Source of the DNA: Nitrosomonas stercoris
GTDB taxonomy: Bacteria > Pseudomonadota > Gammaproteobacteria > Burkholderiales > Nitrosomonadaceae
DNA: 64,000 nt
Reading direction: 5' to 3'
NCBI GenBank assembly: GCA_006742785.1
Contig: AP019755.1
Span: 744,001-808,000, forward strand
This document shows positions 1-9,093 of this stretch, one piece after another (the stretch's first letter is position 1; each line of letters opens with the position of its first letter). Under the pieces are notes generated by a model, which worked only from the letters and a program-made list of their open reading frames with translations, was not told the DNA's origin and did no database searches. Made by a program: the position numbers and the translations under genes.

Positions 1-732
1 GTTATTGATGTAAACAATTTAAGGCGCAATTTCGGACAACATATTGCCGTCCATGATGTCAATCTCAAATTGGTTCGTGGTGATATTCTCGGATTTCTAG
101 GACCAAACGGTGCTGGCAAAAGTACAACCATGCGGATGCTGACAGGTAATCTTGCGCCCAGCAGCGGCAACATCAAGATCTGCGGTATCAATTTACTGCA
201 AAATCCACTTGAAGCCAAACGCTACATTGGCTATTTACCTGAAATACCCCCCCTCTATAAAGAACTAACTGTGGATGAGTATTTGCAGTTTGCTGCACGA
301 TTACATGGCCTCTCTACTGTGGCAACAAAAAACGCGCTGGATGAAGTGAAGCAACAATGCGAATTAAATGATGTTGGGAAGCGATTGATTGGCATCTTGT
401 CAAAAGGCTATCAACAACGCGTAGCAATTGCTCAGGCGATTATTTATCGTCCGCAGCTGATTATATTGGATGAGCCAACTGTCGGACTGGATCCGAACCA
501 AATACAAAAAATACGGGTACTGATTCGCGAACTTGGCAAGACTTGTGCCATCATCCTTTCCTCACACATTTTGTCAGAAGTGGAGAGCGTGTGTAATCGC
601 GTACAAATTATGCATCAAGGCAAATTGGTGTTTAATAGCAGCATCAGCGATTTGCAACAACAAAATATTAACTTGGCAAATCTATTTACCCAGCTGACAA
701 CAGACAATTTACCTATCCAGGAATTAGCATGA
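1..732 (+). CDS. ABC transporter ATP-binding protein, GldA-like (5' end cut by window)
   Basis: ATPase subunit that should power the two membrane partners encoded just downstream. The frame is open from base 1, so the true start lies before the window; the TTG at 70 is only an internal codon. Visible motifs are Walker A (GPNGAGKST), a signature-like segment (LSKGYQQRV), Walker B (LIILDEPTVGLDP) and the H-loop (SSHIL). The stop overlaps the start of the next gene by 4 bases (ATGA), so the two are translationally coupled. The neighbours (ABC-2 permease, then GldG-like auxiliary protein) point to the GldA/GldF/GldG-like exporter group. The substrate is unknown, and gliding is not implied in a proteobacterium. 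Confidence 0.9.
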   Translation, partial: VIDVNNLRRNFGQHIAVHDVNLKLVRGDILGFLGPNGAGKSTTMRMLTGNLAPSSGNIKICGINLLQNPLEAKRYIGYLPEIPPLYKELTVDEYLQFAARLHGLSTVATKNALDEVKQQCELNDVGKRLIGILSKGYQQRVAIAQAIIYRPQLIILDEPTVGLDPNQIQKIRVLIRELGKTCAIILSSHILSEVESVCNRVQIMHQGKLVFNSSISDLQQQNINLANLFTQLTTDNLPIQELA

Positions 733-1478
733 GGACTATCCTGACTATCGTAAACAAAGAGCTCAAATTGTTGTTTGTCTCCTCGCTGGTATGGGTTTTT
801 CTGGCAATCATGCAACTCGTGCTAGCTTGGATCTTTCTCGGCAGATTAAATACTTTTTTAGAAATACAGCCGCAATTAATTCAGCTGGCTAATCCACCTG
901 GCATTACGGAGATTATCGTAACACCGGTATTTTCTATCGCTGCGATAGCGCTTCTAGCAATTACGCCAGTGTTAAGCATGCGTGTTTTTGCGGAAGAACG
1001 CCGCAATCAAACCTTAGTTATGCTGATTTCTGCACCAGTTCCTTTATCCGCTATTGTGCTCGGTAAATTTTTGGCGCTTATGATGCTCTTCAGCGTCATC
1101 CCTCTACTCATTCTTTTGTTGTCGCTATCTTTATCAGTAGGTGGCACATTAGATTTTGGATTACTGGCCTGTAACCTCATCGGACTAACATTGTTAGCTG
1201 GTTGCTTTGCTTCATTAGGAATGTATATCTCCAGCTTAACAGCCCACCCTACTATTGCAGCATTAGGCAGCTTAGGCGCATTACTGTGTTTGTGGGTGAT
1301 GGATATCATCTCCATCGACGCAGATAGTGCCATCCGCTACTTTTCTGTGTTTGGTCATATCGAAAACTTCAGTATTGGCTTGATTGATACCTTCAGCCTA
1401 TCTTTTCTTCTGCTATTCATTGCAACCTTTTTGATACTGACCATACGACACCTAGAAGAAGAACGATTAAGCGGCTAA
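729..1478 (+). CDS. ABC-2 type transporter permease, GldF-like
   Basis: Inner-membrane subunit of the ABC system. The 249 residues contain about six hydrophobic segments, at roughly 15-40, 65-85, 105-135, 140-165, 170-195 and 220-240. Between the second and third lies a cytoplasmic stretch (FAEERRNQTLVMLISAPV) typical of ABC-2 permeases, where the coupling helix meets the ATPase. It starts inside the stop of the ATPase gene and ends 19 bases before the auxiliary protein. Family placement rests on this context plus hydropathy. The cargo cannot be read from sequence. Confidence 0.85.
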   Translation: MRTILTIVNKELKLLFVSSLVWVFLAIMQLVLAWIFLGRLNTFLEIQPQLIQLANPPGITEIIVTPVFSIAAIALLAITPVLSMRVFAEERRNQTLVMLISAPVPLSAIVLGKFLALMMLFSVIPLLILLLSLSLSVGGTLDFGLLACNLIGLTLLAGCFASLGMYISSLTAHPTIAALGSLGALLCLWVMDIISIDADSAIRYFSVFGHIENFSIGLIDTFSLSFLLLFIATFLILTIRHLEEERLSG

Positions 1479-1497
1479 GTGTTTATTTGACCAATTT

Positions 1498-2856
1498 ATG
1501 ACAACACCTACTCACCAATCAAAACTGCATCGCCGCTGGCGATATGGGCTATTTATCCTCCTGCTTTTCACCCTAGTAGGAACACTGGGCTATCTATCAC
1601 TAGAATTTCGTACTCAATGGGATCTCAGCCAGAATAGCCGTAATAGCCTGAGCCAAACCAGTATTGATTTGCTTAACCAACTTGATGGTCCGTTATTTGT
1701 CACAGTCTATGCCACTCAACAAGATCTACAATTAGGGGATATTCGCGGCATCATCAACACCTTTATCAGTACATATCAGCGCTTCAAATCTGATCTGATA
1801 CTGGATTTTATTGATCCAATAGAACAACCACAGCAAGCAGAGAAAGCTGGCGTTAAACTCAATGGCGAAATCATTCTGCGCTTTGAAGATCGCACAGAAC
1901 GACTTACAACAATTAATGAACAATCTTTTGCCAATGCACTAATGCGACTAGCACGCACCAGCAAAAAACAACTGTTGGCGTTAACCAATCATGGCGAGCG
2001 AAAAATAAATGGTGTCACGCAACGTGACCTAGGAAATTTCAATCACAAACTGTTAGAAGTTGGTTTTGAAAGCAAAGCATTGAGTTTTATTGATCAAACA
2101 ACGCCCCTCAATACTGACATATTGGTTATTGCCTCTCCACAAACGGCATTACTGGAAGGAGAAGTAGCGCAAATATTGGACTATCTTACTAGGGGAGGAA
2201 ATTTATTATGGCTGGTTGATACAGGATCCTTACATGGATTACAGCCATTAGCCGAGAAACTTGGCATAGTCTTTACGCCTGGCGCTGTTATTGACCCACA
2301 AGCTGAGCAACTCAATTTACCCCTCACATTCGCATTAGGAACGCATTACAGCGCACACGCAGTCACTGCTAATTTTGATTACATCACGGTATTTCCTTTT
2401 GCTCGCCAATTAATTGTTGAAGAAGATGGCTGGCACAGCACCATCTTGACAGAGGTAGCTGCCCAAGGATGGGTAAAAACCAACCTATCAACCGAACAAC
2501 AAAATGAAGTTAATTTTGATGAAGAAAATGATGTGGCCGGTCCAATCAGCATTGCTGTTGCATTAACGCGGATAATAGGGGATCGTGAGCAACGCGTTAT
2601 CGTTGTTGGTAACGGACATTTCTTGGCGAATAGCTATCTTGGCAATGGCGGCAATTTGGATCTAGGGATCAACATGATTAATTGGCTGGCTGGTGATGAA
2701 GCATTTATCTCGATTCAACCACGCTCCACCATCGATAGCCAACTAACATTGAGTGAACAGCAACTTACCCTAATTGCTGCGAGCACTTTTATTGTTTTGC
2801 CTCTTATATTTTTAATTTGCGGATTTTTCATCAGCTGGTACCGCAAGCGTCGATGA
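1498..2856 (+). CDS. GldG-like ABC transporter auxiliary protein
   Basis: A 452-residue protein with one N-terminal membrane segment (about residues 16-36), a long periplasmic domain and a C-terminal membrane segment (about 425-446) followed by a basic tail (WYRKRR). This is the layout of the GldG / ABC_transp_aux family, found beside GldA and GldF. The periplasmic part has the family's alternating beta/alpha pattern, such as LDFIDPIEQPQQAEKAGVK. It is third in the transporter operon. In many proteobacteria a DUF4340 protein follows; here mutM follows instead, so the fourth member is absent or elsewhere. The function in this lineage is not established. Confidence 0.8.
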   Translation: MTTPTHQSKLHRRWRYGLFILLLFTLVGTLGYLSLEFRTQWDLSQNSRNSLSQTSIDLLNQLDGPLFVTVYATQQDLQLGDIRGIINTFISTYQRFKSDLILDFIDPIEQPQQAEKAGVKLNGEIILRFEDRTERLTTINEQSFANALMRLARTSKKQLLALTNHGERKINGVTQRDLGNFNHKLLEVGFESKALSFIDQTTPLNTDILVIASPQTALLEGEVAQILDYLTRGGNLLWLVDTGSLHGLQPLAEKLGIVFTPGAVIDPQAEQLNLPLTFALGTHYSAHAVTANFDYITVFPFARQLIVEEDGWHSTILTEVAAQGWVKTNLSTEQQNEVNFDEENDVAGPISIAVALTRIIGDREQRVIVVGNGHFLANSYLGNGGNLDLGINMINWLAGDEAFISIQPRSTIDSQLTLSEQQLTLIAASTFIVLPLIFLICGFFISWYRKRR

Positions 2857-2909
2857 TGCATGATTTAATGATTACCACTACCTGCTTGTTACAAACCTTT
2901 ATCTAAATC

Positions 2910-3725
2910 ATGCCAGAACTACCCGAAGTTGAAGTAACCTGCCGTGGCATCAGCGCTTATCTCACTAACCGCCATATTACACAGGTTATTATTCGTAACG
3001 CCTCGCTACGCTGGCCAATTCCATCAACACTCACCACACTGTTGCCAGACCAGTGCATCACTACTGTCACTCGGCGGGCAAAATATCTGCTGCTACATTG
3101 TGATCAAGGCACACTCATCATACATTTAGGCATGTCAGGTAGTTTGCGAATTTTGCCCACGACCACACCCTCCCTGCTTCATGATCACTTCGAACTTTGG
3201 CTGGATAGTGGAAAAATGCTGCGCTATCGTGATCCACGCCGATTTGGCGCTATTTTATGGTGGGATGGTGCTATTCAGCAGCATCCTCTTTTTCAAAGGC
3301 TAGGTCCTGAACCACTCTCTGATGCATTCAACACTCGCTATCTACACACAAAAATCCACGATCGCCGTGTGAGCATCAAAGAAGCGCTGATGAATCAGCA
3401 TATTGTGGTAGGAATAGGCAATATCTATGCCAATGAAGCATTGTTTCATGCTGGTATTAGCCCTTTGAGCGCTGCCAACAGCCTTAGCCAAACGCGTTGT
3501 GCAGCATTGGTTAAAGCTGTCAAAACAACCTTGCAACAGGCAATTGAAGCGGGTGGAAGTAGTCTACGTGATTTTACTGACTGCAATGGCAGAGCTGGCT
3601 GCTTTCAGCAACAATACTGGGTGTACGGTCGTCATGATCAGCCATGCCGCCAATGCGGCGCGCTGATCAACAAAATCCGCCAAGGACAACGTTCCACCTT
3701 CTATTGTCTACAATGCCAACAATAA
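2910..3725 (+). CDS. mutM: Formamidopyrimidine-DNA glycosylase
   Basis: Bifunctional base-excision repair enzyme that removes 8-oxoguanine and formamidopyrimidines and cleaves at the abasic site. The mature N-terminus begins P-E-L-P-E-V-E after Met, with Pro2 as catalytic nucleophile and Glu3 as acid. The helix-two-turn-helix region is near residues 150-175 (IVVGIGNIYANEALF). The C-terminus has a zinc finger of form CX2C-X16-CX2C. Length 271 is normal. The start is fixed by the need for Pro2. It lies 53 bases after the transporter genes and may be read with them. Confidence 0.97.
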   Translation: MPELPEVEVTCRGISAYLTNRHITQVIIRNASLRWPIPSTLTTLLPDQCITTVTRRAKYLLLHCDQGTLIIHLGMSGSLRILPTTTPSLLHDHFELWLDSGKMLRYRDPRRFGAILWWDGAIQQHPLFQRLGPEPLSDAFNTRYLHTKIHDRRVSIKEALMNQHIVVGIGNIYANEALFHAGISPLSAANSLSQTRCAALVKAVKTTLQQAIEAGGSSLRDFTDCNGRAGCFQQQYWVYGRHDQPCRQCGALINKIRQGQRSTFYCLQCQQ

Positions 3726-3835
3726 ACTTTGAGTTACCAGTCAAGGATTTCTGAAAAATCAGCAGGCAGCTAATCCAAGAAAATTGAACTGAAAAAAGCA
3801 GCATCGGCAGTTTTCACCCCCCCCCTATTACCTTA

Positions 3836-4828
3836 TTATTGACCAATTGCATCAATCAAAAAAGTCTCACCGCAAGTTGATTGGCTCGATAAAGGTGCAC
3901 CGGAAATTAGCTTCTCCAAATCGTCACCATAGATCAAATCATGTGACAAGTTCAATCTCACTTCCACTAGCATATCTTGCTCACAAATAAGGCTGATACG
4001 CTCTTTGGTAGCTGTTCCTAATACCGCACCGACGCGATCAATAAAATCCTGGGCACGTACTTGTTGGCCAATTTTTCGATTCATAAAATAAGCCATCCCA
4101 GCATCATTAAACTGGCGCGTAAGATCCGCAGATAAGTCAAAATAATCATCGATCAATCTGTTGGCACAAGTACCATGTTTGTACCATTCATGCCGCTCCA
4201 AACAAGAACCTGCACTGACACTTGGCATGACCTCAGCTAGGGAGATTTCGGAATCCGTTGCCAGAGTAATTGCTGGGTAGTCACAAAAATCGGTTTTCTG
4301 CGTTTTAACCTCACCACAAAAACCATAATTTTTGCCACAACTGTTCTTATTTGGCCATAAGCCATGCAGCGTAAAGTGCCGCGCTTGATAAGCCTTAGGA
4401 TCACTTATGGCACATTCTGCTTTATCGGGCTTGGTTTCACAAAAAGCAGGCTGCCATGATAATGCCAGCACGTAACTATCGGCCTGTCCGTCAATATCAC
4501 AACGTGCACTACCAGAATTATCTGGCGAGCTGATCAATTGCGCTTCCCCACAATCAGCACTAACCCAACGTTGTTTTGGATTGGCATGCGGAACAATGAT
4601 TCGATACCAAGACGCATTGGTGGATAAAACTTCGATAATGTCATACTCATAGCCCGGCAGCACGTACACCTTGTCTGGATTAGTTGCTTTATTCTTGGAT
4701 ACATATGCTGGACAAGTTTGTTTAGCTGTAAATTCTCCGGATGCTTTTTCAGCCCATGCTAGCTGAAAGCAGCTTGTCGCCAAAACAATCAGCAACAGAC
4801 GAAACATTATATTTTTTACGAAAATCAT
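3836..4828 (-). CDS. RNase T2 family ribonuclease with N-terminal SH3-like domain
   Basis: Secreted or periplasmic endoribonuclease of the T2 family (RNase I type). Both catalytic boxes are visible: CAS I (FTLHGLWPN) and CAS II (HEWYKHGTC), with His in each and the Glu and Lys of CAS II. Many cysteines suggest disulfides. After a signal peptide (hydrophobic stretch FRLLLIVLATSCFQLAWA) comes a region of about 60 residues resembling a bacterial SH3 domain, which may bind the wall. Start: the frame is open back to 4861, but Met at 4828 or 4807 gives a better signal peptide. A run of nine C lies just past the stop (3817-3825). Confidence 0.88.
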   Translation of the reverse strand: MIFVKNIMFRLLLIVLATSCFQLAWAEKASGEFTAKQTCPAYVSKNKATNPDKVYVLPGYEYDIIEVLSTNASWYRIIVPHANPKQRWVSADCGEAQLISSPDNSGSARCDIDGQADSYVLALSWQPAFCETKPDKAECAISDPKAYQARHFTLHGLWPNKNSCGKNYGFCGEVKTQKTDFCDYPAITLATDSEISLAEVMPSVSAGSCLERHEWYKHGTCANRLIDDYFDLSADLTRQFNDAGMAYFMNRKIGQQVRAQDFIDRVGAVLGTATKERISLICEQDMLVEVRLNLSHDLIYGDDLEKLISGAPLSSQSTCGETFLIDAIGQ

Positions 4829-5054
4829 TACCTGCCCACTCTTTGAACAACAATAAATCATGACAATCTGATTATTTTAGATGAAATTAAGAAGTTTCTA
4901 CACATGCACTTGGCACCATCATGCATAGTTGAACCAAGTAAATCGCACTCAAACACAAAACATTTGCTACGTTGCGTTATATCTCTCCACTTCATAAAAT
5001 CACAGATACAAGATACAGTAACAACTACATTTATTTTTATCATCAGGATTTTTT

Positions 5055-5321
5055 ATGACTCAACACATTGCTTGTGAATTACACGATTACATCGAAGTGG
5101 CTTGTATGTATCGTTACCAGGTGCGATTGATTTTAAAGGATCAATCTACCATCGAAGGCAAAGCTAAAGATATCGTGACCGATGCTGAAAAACGTGAATT
5201 TTTGCTACTAGAAACAAGTTCCGGATCCCAGCAAATTGAACTAATCACACTCAACAAACTGGAAGTATTAACACCAGGCGCGCGCTTTAGTGAAGTAAAA
5301 TTTTCAGATGCCGTCTGTTAA
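5055..5321 (+). CDS. rof: Rho-binding antiterminator (Rof family)
   Basis: Small 88-residue protein of the Rof/YaeO family, which binds the RNA-loading face of Rho and inhibits termination. The diagnostic segment near residues 5-25 reads ELHDYIEVACMYRYQVRL, matching the family pattern D-Y-x-E-x-A-C. It is followed by a small Sm-like beta barrel with a KREFLLLE strand. A purine-rich CAGGA lies about 10 bases before the ATG. It is divergent from the RNase gene and convergent with the glycosyltransferase, so it is probably monocistronic. Assignment is by family resemblance; target binding is not tested here. Confidence 0.82.
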   Translation: MTQHIACELHDYIEVACMYRYQVRLILKDQSTIEGKAKDIVTDAEKREFLLLETSSGSQQIELITLNKLEVLTPGARFSEVKFSDAVC

Positions 5322-5344
5322 TAGCAAACTGTACAACCAATCAA

Positions 5345-6115
5345 TTAGCGTTTGCCGTCATACCACATTGGCAATTTTTTCTTGTTGCGCAAAGCACCTA
5401 GTGGCGACAGGATAAGATAGAGAAACTGCTTGAAGATTTCCCTGCTACTATAAAGTTGAGTTTTTCTGGCAGAGGTTTCTAGTGGATGAGCACTTAAAAT
5501 CGTAAATTTCAGTTTATGCTGGCGTCCATATTTCTTAAGCTTTTGGCTCAGCTCAATCTCTTCCGCTGCGTACAACGTTAAATTAAACCCGCCTACCGCT
5601 TTAAATGCTTCCGCATTACACACAATTAATGCGCCTGCTGCCCATTTCAGCCATACTGATAACAACGTCCATATTCGTAATAGCAGCTCTGCCCACCAAG
5701 GTTGATTCGGCATATACACTGTGCTGCCCGCCCCAACATGTTTGCCTTGCTTAATCAACTCAAAGATGTCTGTGATCAAGCCAGCATTCATTCGGCAATC
5801 TGCATCCACGAATATCAACCAATCTCCCTGAGCAGCATGTGCTCCTGCTGTTCTGGCGCGCGCAATATGATTAATTGGCTCAAATACAACTTTAGCACCC
5901 GCCTGCTCGGCCAACTGCGCAGTCATATCAGTTGAATTATTATTCACTACTATAATTTCATACGCGTAGCCATAAGTTTGGTTGATAGCCACAGCATCAA
6001 TAATAGAGCGCACACATTGCTCTATTAATAACTCTTCATTGAATGCCGGAACAATAAAAGATATTTGTATATCATCTATTCGTTTATAAAATTTAGTATA
6101 TATTTTGCGAAACAT
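5345..6115 (-). CDS. Family 2 glycosyltransferase
   Basis: A 256-residue GT-A fold transferase. Near residue 20 it has ISFIVPAFNEE, the usual GT2 nucleotide-binding start, and near residue 100 a DxD-type metal/nucleotide motif (IFVDADCRMN). A hydrophobic stretch around residues 145-170 (LLRIWTLLSVWLKWAAGALIV) suggests membrane association. GT2 enzymes of this size add sugars to lipids or glycans, but neither acceptor nor donor can be assigned. There are no sugar-pathway neighbours; it is convergent with rof, 23 bases away, and divergent from the Nudix gene. Confidence 0.85.
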   Translation of the reverse strand: MFRKIYTKFYKRIDDIQISFIVPAFNEELLIEQCVRSIIDAVAINQTYGYAYEIIVVNNNSTDMTAQLAEQAGAKVVFEPINHIARARTAGAHAAQGDWLIFVDADCRMNAGLITDIFELIKQGKHVGAGSTVYMPNQPWWAELLLRIWTLLSVWLKWAAGALIVCNAEAFKAVGGFNLTLYAAEEIELSQKLKKYGRQHKLKFTILSAHPLETSARKTQLYSSREIFKQFLYLILSPLGALRNKKKLPMWYDGKR

Positions 6116-6236
6116 AATGCCATAATTAGTTAATTACAATTCGAAAAGCCACTAAAGAAACTATTTGAACCGCTTTTCACTGATCTTCAAACATTTCCTT
6201 GCGCCAAACAAACAACTTTTTAATTATCTTGTATAT

Positions 6237-6686
6237 ATGACCTGGAAGCCAAATGTGACTGTTGCTGCTGTAATCGAACAACAGGGAAAATATCTGTTAA
6301 TAGAAGAAACTCCTAGAGGCGATACACTCAAACTCAATCAACCAGCTGGCCATTTGGAAGCAAAAGAATCTATCATTCAAGCATGCCAACGAGAAGTATT
6401 AGAAGAAACGGGTTATTCTTTTCAACCCGAAGTATTAACAGGTATTTATCATTGGACTTGCACTGAAAATGGCATTACGTATGTACGGTTTACTTTTGCT
6501 GGCCAAATCATCGATTTTGATCCCACCAGAGAACTCGACACAGGTATCGTCCGAGCAAGCTGGTTTGATATCGATGAAATTCGCGCAAGACAAACAAGCC
6601 ACCGCACACCACTCGTCATGCGATGTATAGAAGATTATCTAACAGGAAAACACTATCCACTGGATATTTTTAAATATTACAGTTAA
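6237..6686 (+). CDS. Nudix hydrolase (NudJ-like)
   Basis: Pyrophosphohydrolase with a complete Nudix box (GHLEAKESIIQACQREVLEETGY, given by its key residues G, E, REVLEE, G). I start it at the ATG at 6237 (M-T-W-K-P-N), giving 149 residues, close to E. coli NudJ (153). The frame is open back to a TTG at 6165, but that adds a non-homologous extension. NudJ acts on HMP-PP and nucleoside triphosphates; the substrate here is inferred only. In many proteobacteria this gene precedes mnmA, which is not the case here. Confidence 0.85.
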   Translation: MTWKPNVTVAAVIEQQGKYLLIEETPRGDTLKLNQPAGHLEAKESIIQACQREVLEETGYSFQPEVLTGIYHWTCTENGITYVRFTFAGQIIDFDPTRELDTGIVRASWFDIDEIRARQTSHRTPLVMRCIEDYLTGKHYPLDIFKYYS

Positions 6687-6708
6687 ATCGATCAAACAAG
6701 TACAATGA

Positions 6709-6900
6709 CCTGATAAAAAAGTAATAAAGCTCTTACGTATTTATCGCCATAGAAGTTGCCATCAATATATCAAAAGCGATGTAATCTACTCATCCATAAA
6801 AATCGCAATGCAGCAAGGCTGGTTTTTTGTTATACAATCTTGCAGTGGTTTGTATTTCACACCAGAAATTTATGCCCAATTTAAAGCCGGATTACAATAA
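6709..6900 (+). pseudogene. Orphan open frame, possible decayed gene
   Basis: In the 282-base gap between the Nudix gene and the next gene, one frame stays open for 64 codons from just after a TGA to a TAA at 6898. It has no ATG, GTG or TTG until a Met at 6808, leaving only 30 residues (starts M-Q-Q-G-W-F-F). Composition looks protein-like but I recognise no family. It may be the tail of a decayed gene or chance. Confidence 0.25.
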
Positions 6901-6968
6901 AACCGACTCCGTCAAACGGAAATGGGTCGAAATAACACCAAAAGTCTAAACTACACAGTGGAGAAAAC

Positions 6969-7580
6969 ATGGACAAGATTTTTTGTAATAAGTTTCTTGC
7001 AGGGTTATGTCTTACATTATCAACCCTTCTGATATCCCTACCTGCATCAGCTGTATTAATGCTCGCGCACGAAGGGCACCATGATGAAGCTGGGTGCCAA
7101 ATTGAGGATGGTGATTTTCCTATTTCAATCAGTGTTTACGAAGTTCCAGAGGGTGGTATGCCTCCTATGCATTCATACTGCCAGCATGTTCCCAATACCG
7201 GCACCATTAACGTGACCGTCGAATTTGCAGACGCAAAAACACGTGAAATCCCTATCGCCGTTCGGGTATTGATGGAAGGACACGAGGGCAGTGAACACGG
7301 ATCTCATGAGGTACTGTATACGCCTGCAGAAAAATATACATCTGGCATTATTACTGTTGCAGCAAAGCTGGAACATAAAGGGCAATATAATATTCAGCTG
7401 GAAACAGATGACGGTGCTGGCAATGTTAAAACAGCCGTCAATATTCCACTACACATCGGGGAAGGCGGTGGCCACGATCACGGTGGCAGTTTTGGCACCA
7501 TAGAAATCATCTTACTAATTGGCGTAGCGATAGCGGGTGCTTATATTTTTACGCGCAAAAAAGAGTCCAAAGAAGCTTAA
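6969..7580 (+). CDS. Exported His-rich membrane-anchored protein, unknown function
   Basis: A 203-residue protein I do not recognise. It has an N-terminal signal sequence (about residues 8-30, ending near SLPASA) and a His/Glu cluster right after it (HEGHHDE). The middle domain, about 35-160, looks beta-rich, with two cysteines (C at about 38 and 63) and more His clusters (EGHEGSEHGSHE; GGGHDHGG). It ends in a C-terminal membrane helix (about 176-195) and a basic tail (RKKESKE). This is a type I topology with the domain in the periplasm. His clusters at both ends suggest metal binding, perhaps copper, but that is inference. A good ribosome site (GGAG) lies 8 bases before the ATG. It appears monocistronic. 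Confidence 0.7.
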   Translation: MDKIFCNKFLAGLCLTLSTLLISLPASAVLMLAHEGHHDEAGCQIEDGDFPISISVYEVPEGGMPPMHSYCQHVPNTGTINVTVEFADAKTREIPIAVRVLMEGHEGSEHGSHEVLYTPAEKYTSGIITVAAKLEHKGQYNIQLETDDGAGNVKTAVNIPLHIGEGGGHDHGGSFGTIEIILLIGVAIAGAYIFTRKKESKEA

Positions 7581-7677
7581 ACTATCGTCAATCGTGAGGA
7601 CATCTCTAAAAAAACCGGGTTTCAATTTGAATGAAGTGCAAGATGTAAAACAACAGCTATTTTTTAAACTTGTTTAA

Positions 7678-7845
7678 TATCTCACTGAGGTACATTACAG
7701 CACTAAAACGGAACGCAACATACTCATACGTTTCGAAAACATGCTTCGCTTTCCTAGTCAATTTTATCTAGCACTGCTACCCTTCATTGGAACTTCGGAC
7801 AGGTTTTTAGAAATGTTCTCACCCAAACATAGTAAAAAGAACTAA
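7678..7845 (+). pseudogene. Decayed coding remnant (C-terminal tail) in gap 7581-7960
   Basis: The 380-base gap before the PEBP gene holds no intact gene. One frame is open from 7678 to a TAA at 7843 and ends with an ALLPFIGTSDRFLE segment. A similar segment (YYPLIGTPNSFLK) is encoded on the opposite strand at 9094-9234, beyond apt. The two DNA stretches align over about 40 bases with substitutions that mostly keep the peptide. Family not recognised. Confidence 0.4.
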
Positions 7846-7960
7846 CTACGCTAGTACTCTACAGCTCGTGCTGTAAAAATATCTAGTAGACTCCTAACCA
7901 AACAGCTATCCAGCAGATAAAAAAGGATATGCTTAACCTGTTTTTTGCTTACTCAGTGAT

Positions 7961-8443
7961 ATGAAATTTAGTCTGACATCCCCTTCATTTTCCCACCAAG
8001 GACTCATTCCAGCACAGTACACTTGTGATGGCGAAGATTCTTCTCCAGAATTGATATGGAGTGGTATCCCAGGCCACACCAAAAGTTTGGTACTGATTGT
8101 AGATGATCCAGATGCACCTGATCCACAAGCACCTAAAATGACATGGGTACATTGGATACTTTACAATCTTCCACCCAATGTAAATAAATTACCGGCAAAA
8201 ATTACCGTAGATCAATTGCCTGCCGGCACACTGGAAGGCACCAACGATTGGAAGCGAACGGGTTATGGTGGTCCCTGCCCCCCTATTGGCACACATCGCT
8301 ATTTTCATAAATTGTACGCATTGGATACGATATTGCCCGATTTAAACCAGCCAGTTAAAACCACGCTGGAACAAGCCATGCAAGGTCACATTATTGCCCA
8401 AACCGAGTTAATTGGTTTGTATCAGCGTCCGGATAAGACTTAG
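7961..8443 (+). CDS. PEBP-family protein, YbhB/YbcL type
   Basis: A 160-residue member of the phosphatidylethanolamine-binding protein family. The ligand-pocket motifs are present: DDPDAPDPQAPKMTWVHWIL (the DPDxP and HW box) and, later, GPCPPIGTHRYFHKLYAL (the GxCPPxGxHRYxF box). Length matches bacterial YbhB. No signal peptide, so cytosolic. The biochemical role of bacterial PEBPs is not settled. It precedes apt by 74 bases on the same strand. The ribosome site is weak. Confidence 0.92.
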   Translation: MKFSLTSPSFSHQGLIPAQYTCDGEDSSPELIWSGIPGHTKSLVLIVDDPDAPDPQAPKMTWVHWILYNLPPNVNKLPAKITVDQLPAGTLEGTNDWKRTGYGGPCPPIGTHRYFHKLYALDTILPDLNQPVKTTLEQAMQGHIIAQTELIGLYQRPDKT

Positions 8444-8517
8444 TTCCGATTCTTGCTTTGCTCGGATCATTCTGATAATTCTGCCAGCTCATCCTGATTT
8501 TTGCCACTATCTTCGAT

Positions 8518-9042
8518 ATGTCTATCAAATCGTGTATCCGCACTATCCCACACTATCCGCGCCAGGGAATCATGTTCCGAGATATCACCACCTTGCTGAA
8601 AGATCCGATTGGATTACGCACAACAATTGATACCATTACTGAACGTTATCGACCACAAAAAATTGACAAAGTGATTGGCATTGAATCACGCGGTTTTATC
8701 TTTGCTGCACCAGTGGCTTACACACTGGGAGCCGGTTTTGTTCCTATTCGAAAGCAAGGAAAATTGCCCGCCGAAACCATCAGTTGCGATTATCAGCTGG
8801 AATATGGTTGTGACAAAATTGAAATTCACGCCGATGCAATAAATCAGGGCGACCGTGTACTCATGATTGACGATCTGATTGCAACAGGCGGCACTATGGA
8901 GGCTGCCATTAAATTAGTACAAGAAATGGGTGCTGACATTATCGAGTGCTGTTTCGTTATTGACTTGCCCAATGTCGGTGGCAGTCAACGCCTACGCCAA
9001 CAAGGCCATCAACTACATTCGCTCTGTAGCTTTAACGATTAA
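8518..9042 (+). CDS. apt: Adenine phosphoribosyltransferase
   Basis: Purine salvage enzyme that converts adenine plus PRPP to AMP. Family landmarks are FRDITTLLKDP near residues 20-31, IESRGFIFAAPVAY near 55-68, RKQGKLPAETIS near 80-92, and the PRPP loop VLMIDDLIATGGTMEA near 117-132. Length 174 is normal. It sits between two related decayed segments in opposite orientation (7678-7845 and 9094-9234), but apt itself looks intact. Confidence 0.95.
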   Translation: MSIKSCIRTIPHYPRQGIMFRDITTLLKDPIGLRTTIDTITERYRPQKIDKVIGIESRGFIFAAPVAYTLGAGFVPIRKQGKLPAETISCDYQLEYGCDKIEIHADAINQGDRVLMIDDLIATGGTMEAAIKLVQEMGADIIECCFVIDLPNVGGSQRLRQQGHQLHSLCSFND

Positions 9043-9093
9043 TCACTCCTGACTGCTGCTAGATTCACTGCGGAAACCATTGAAGAACATCAA

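Noticed and set aside
3817-3825. Run of nine C as a phase-variation tract
   Set aside because: It lies downstream of the RNase stop and in no coding or promoter position.
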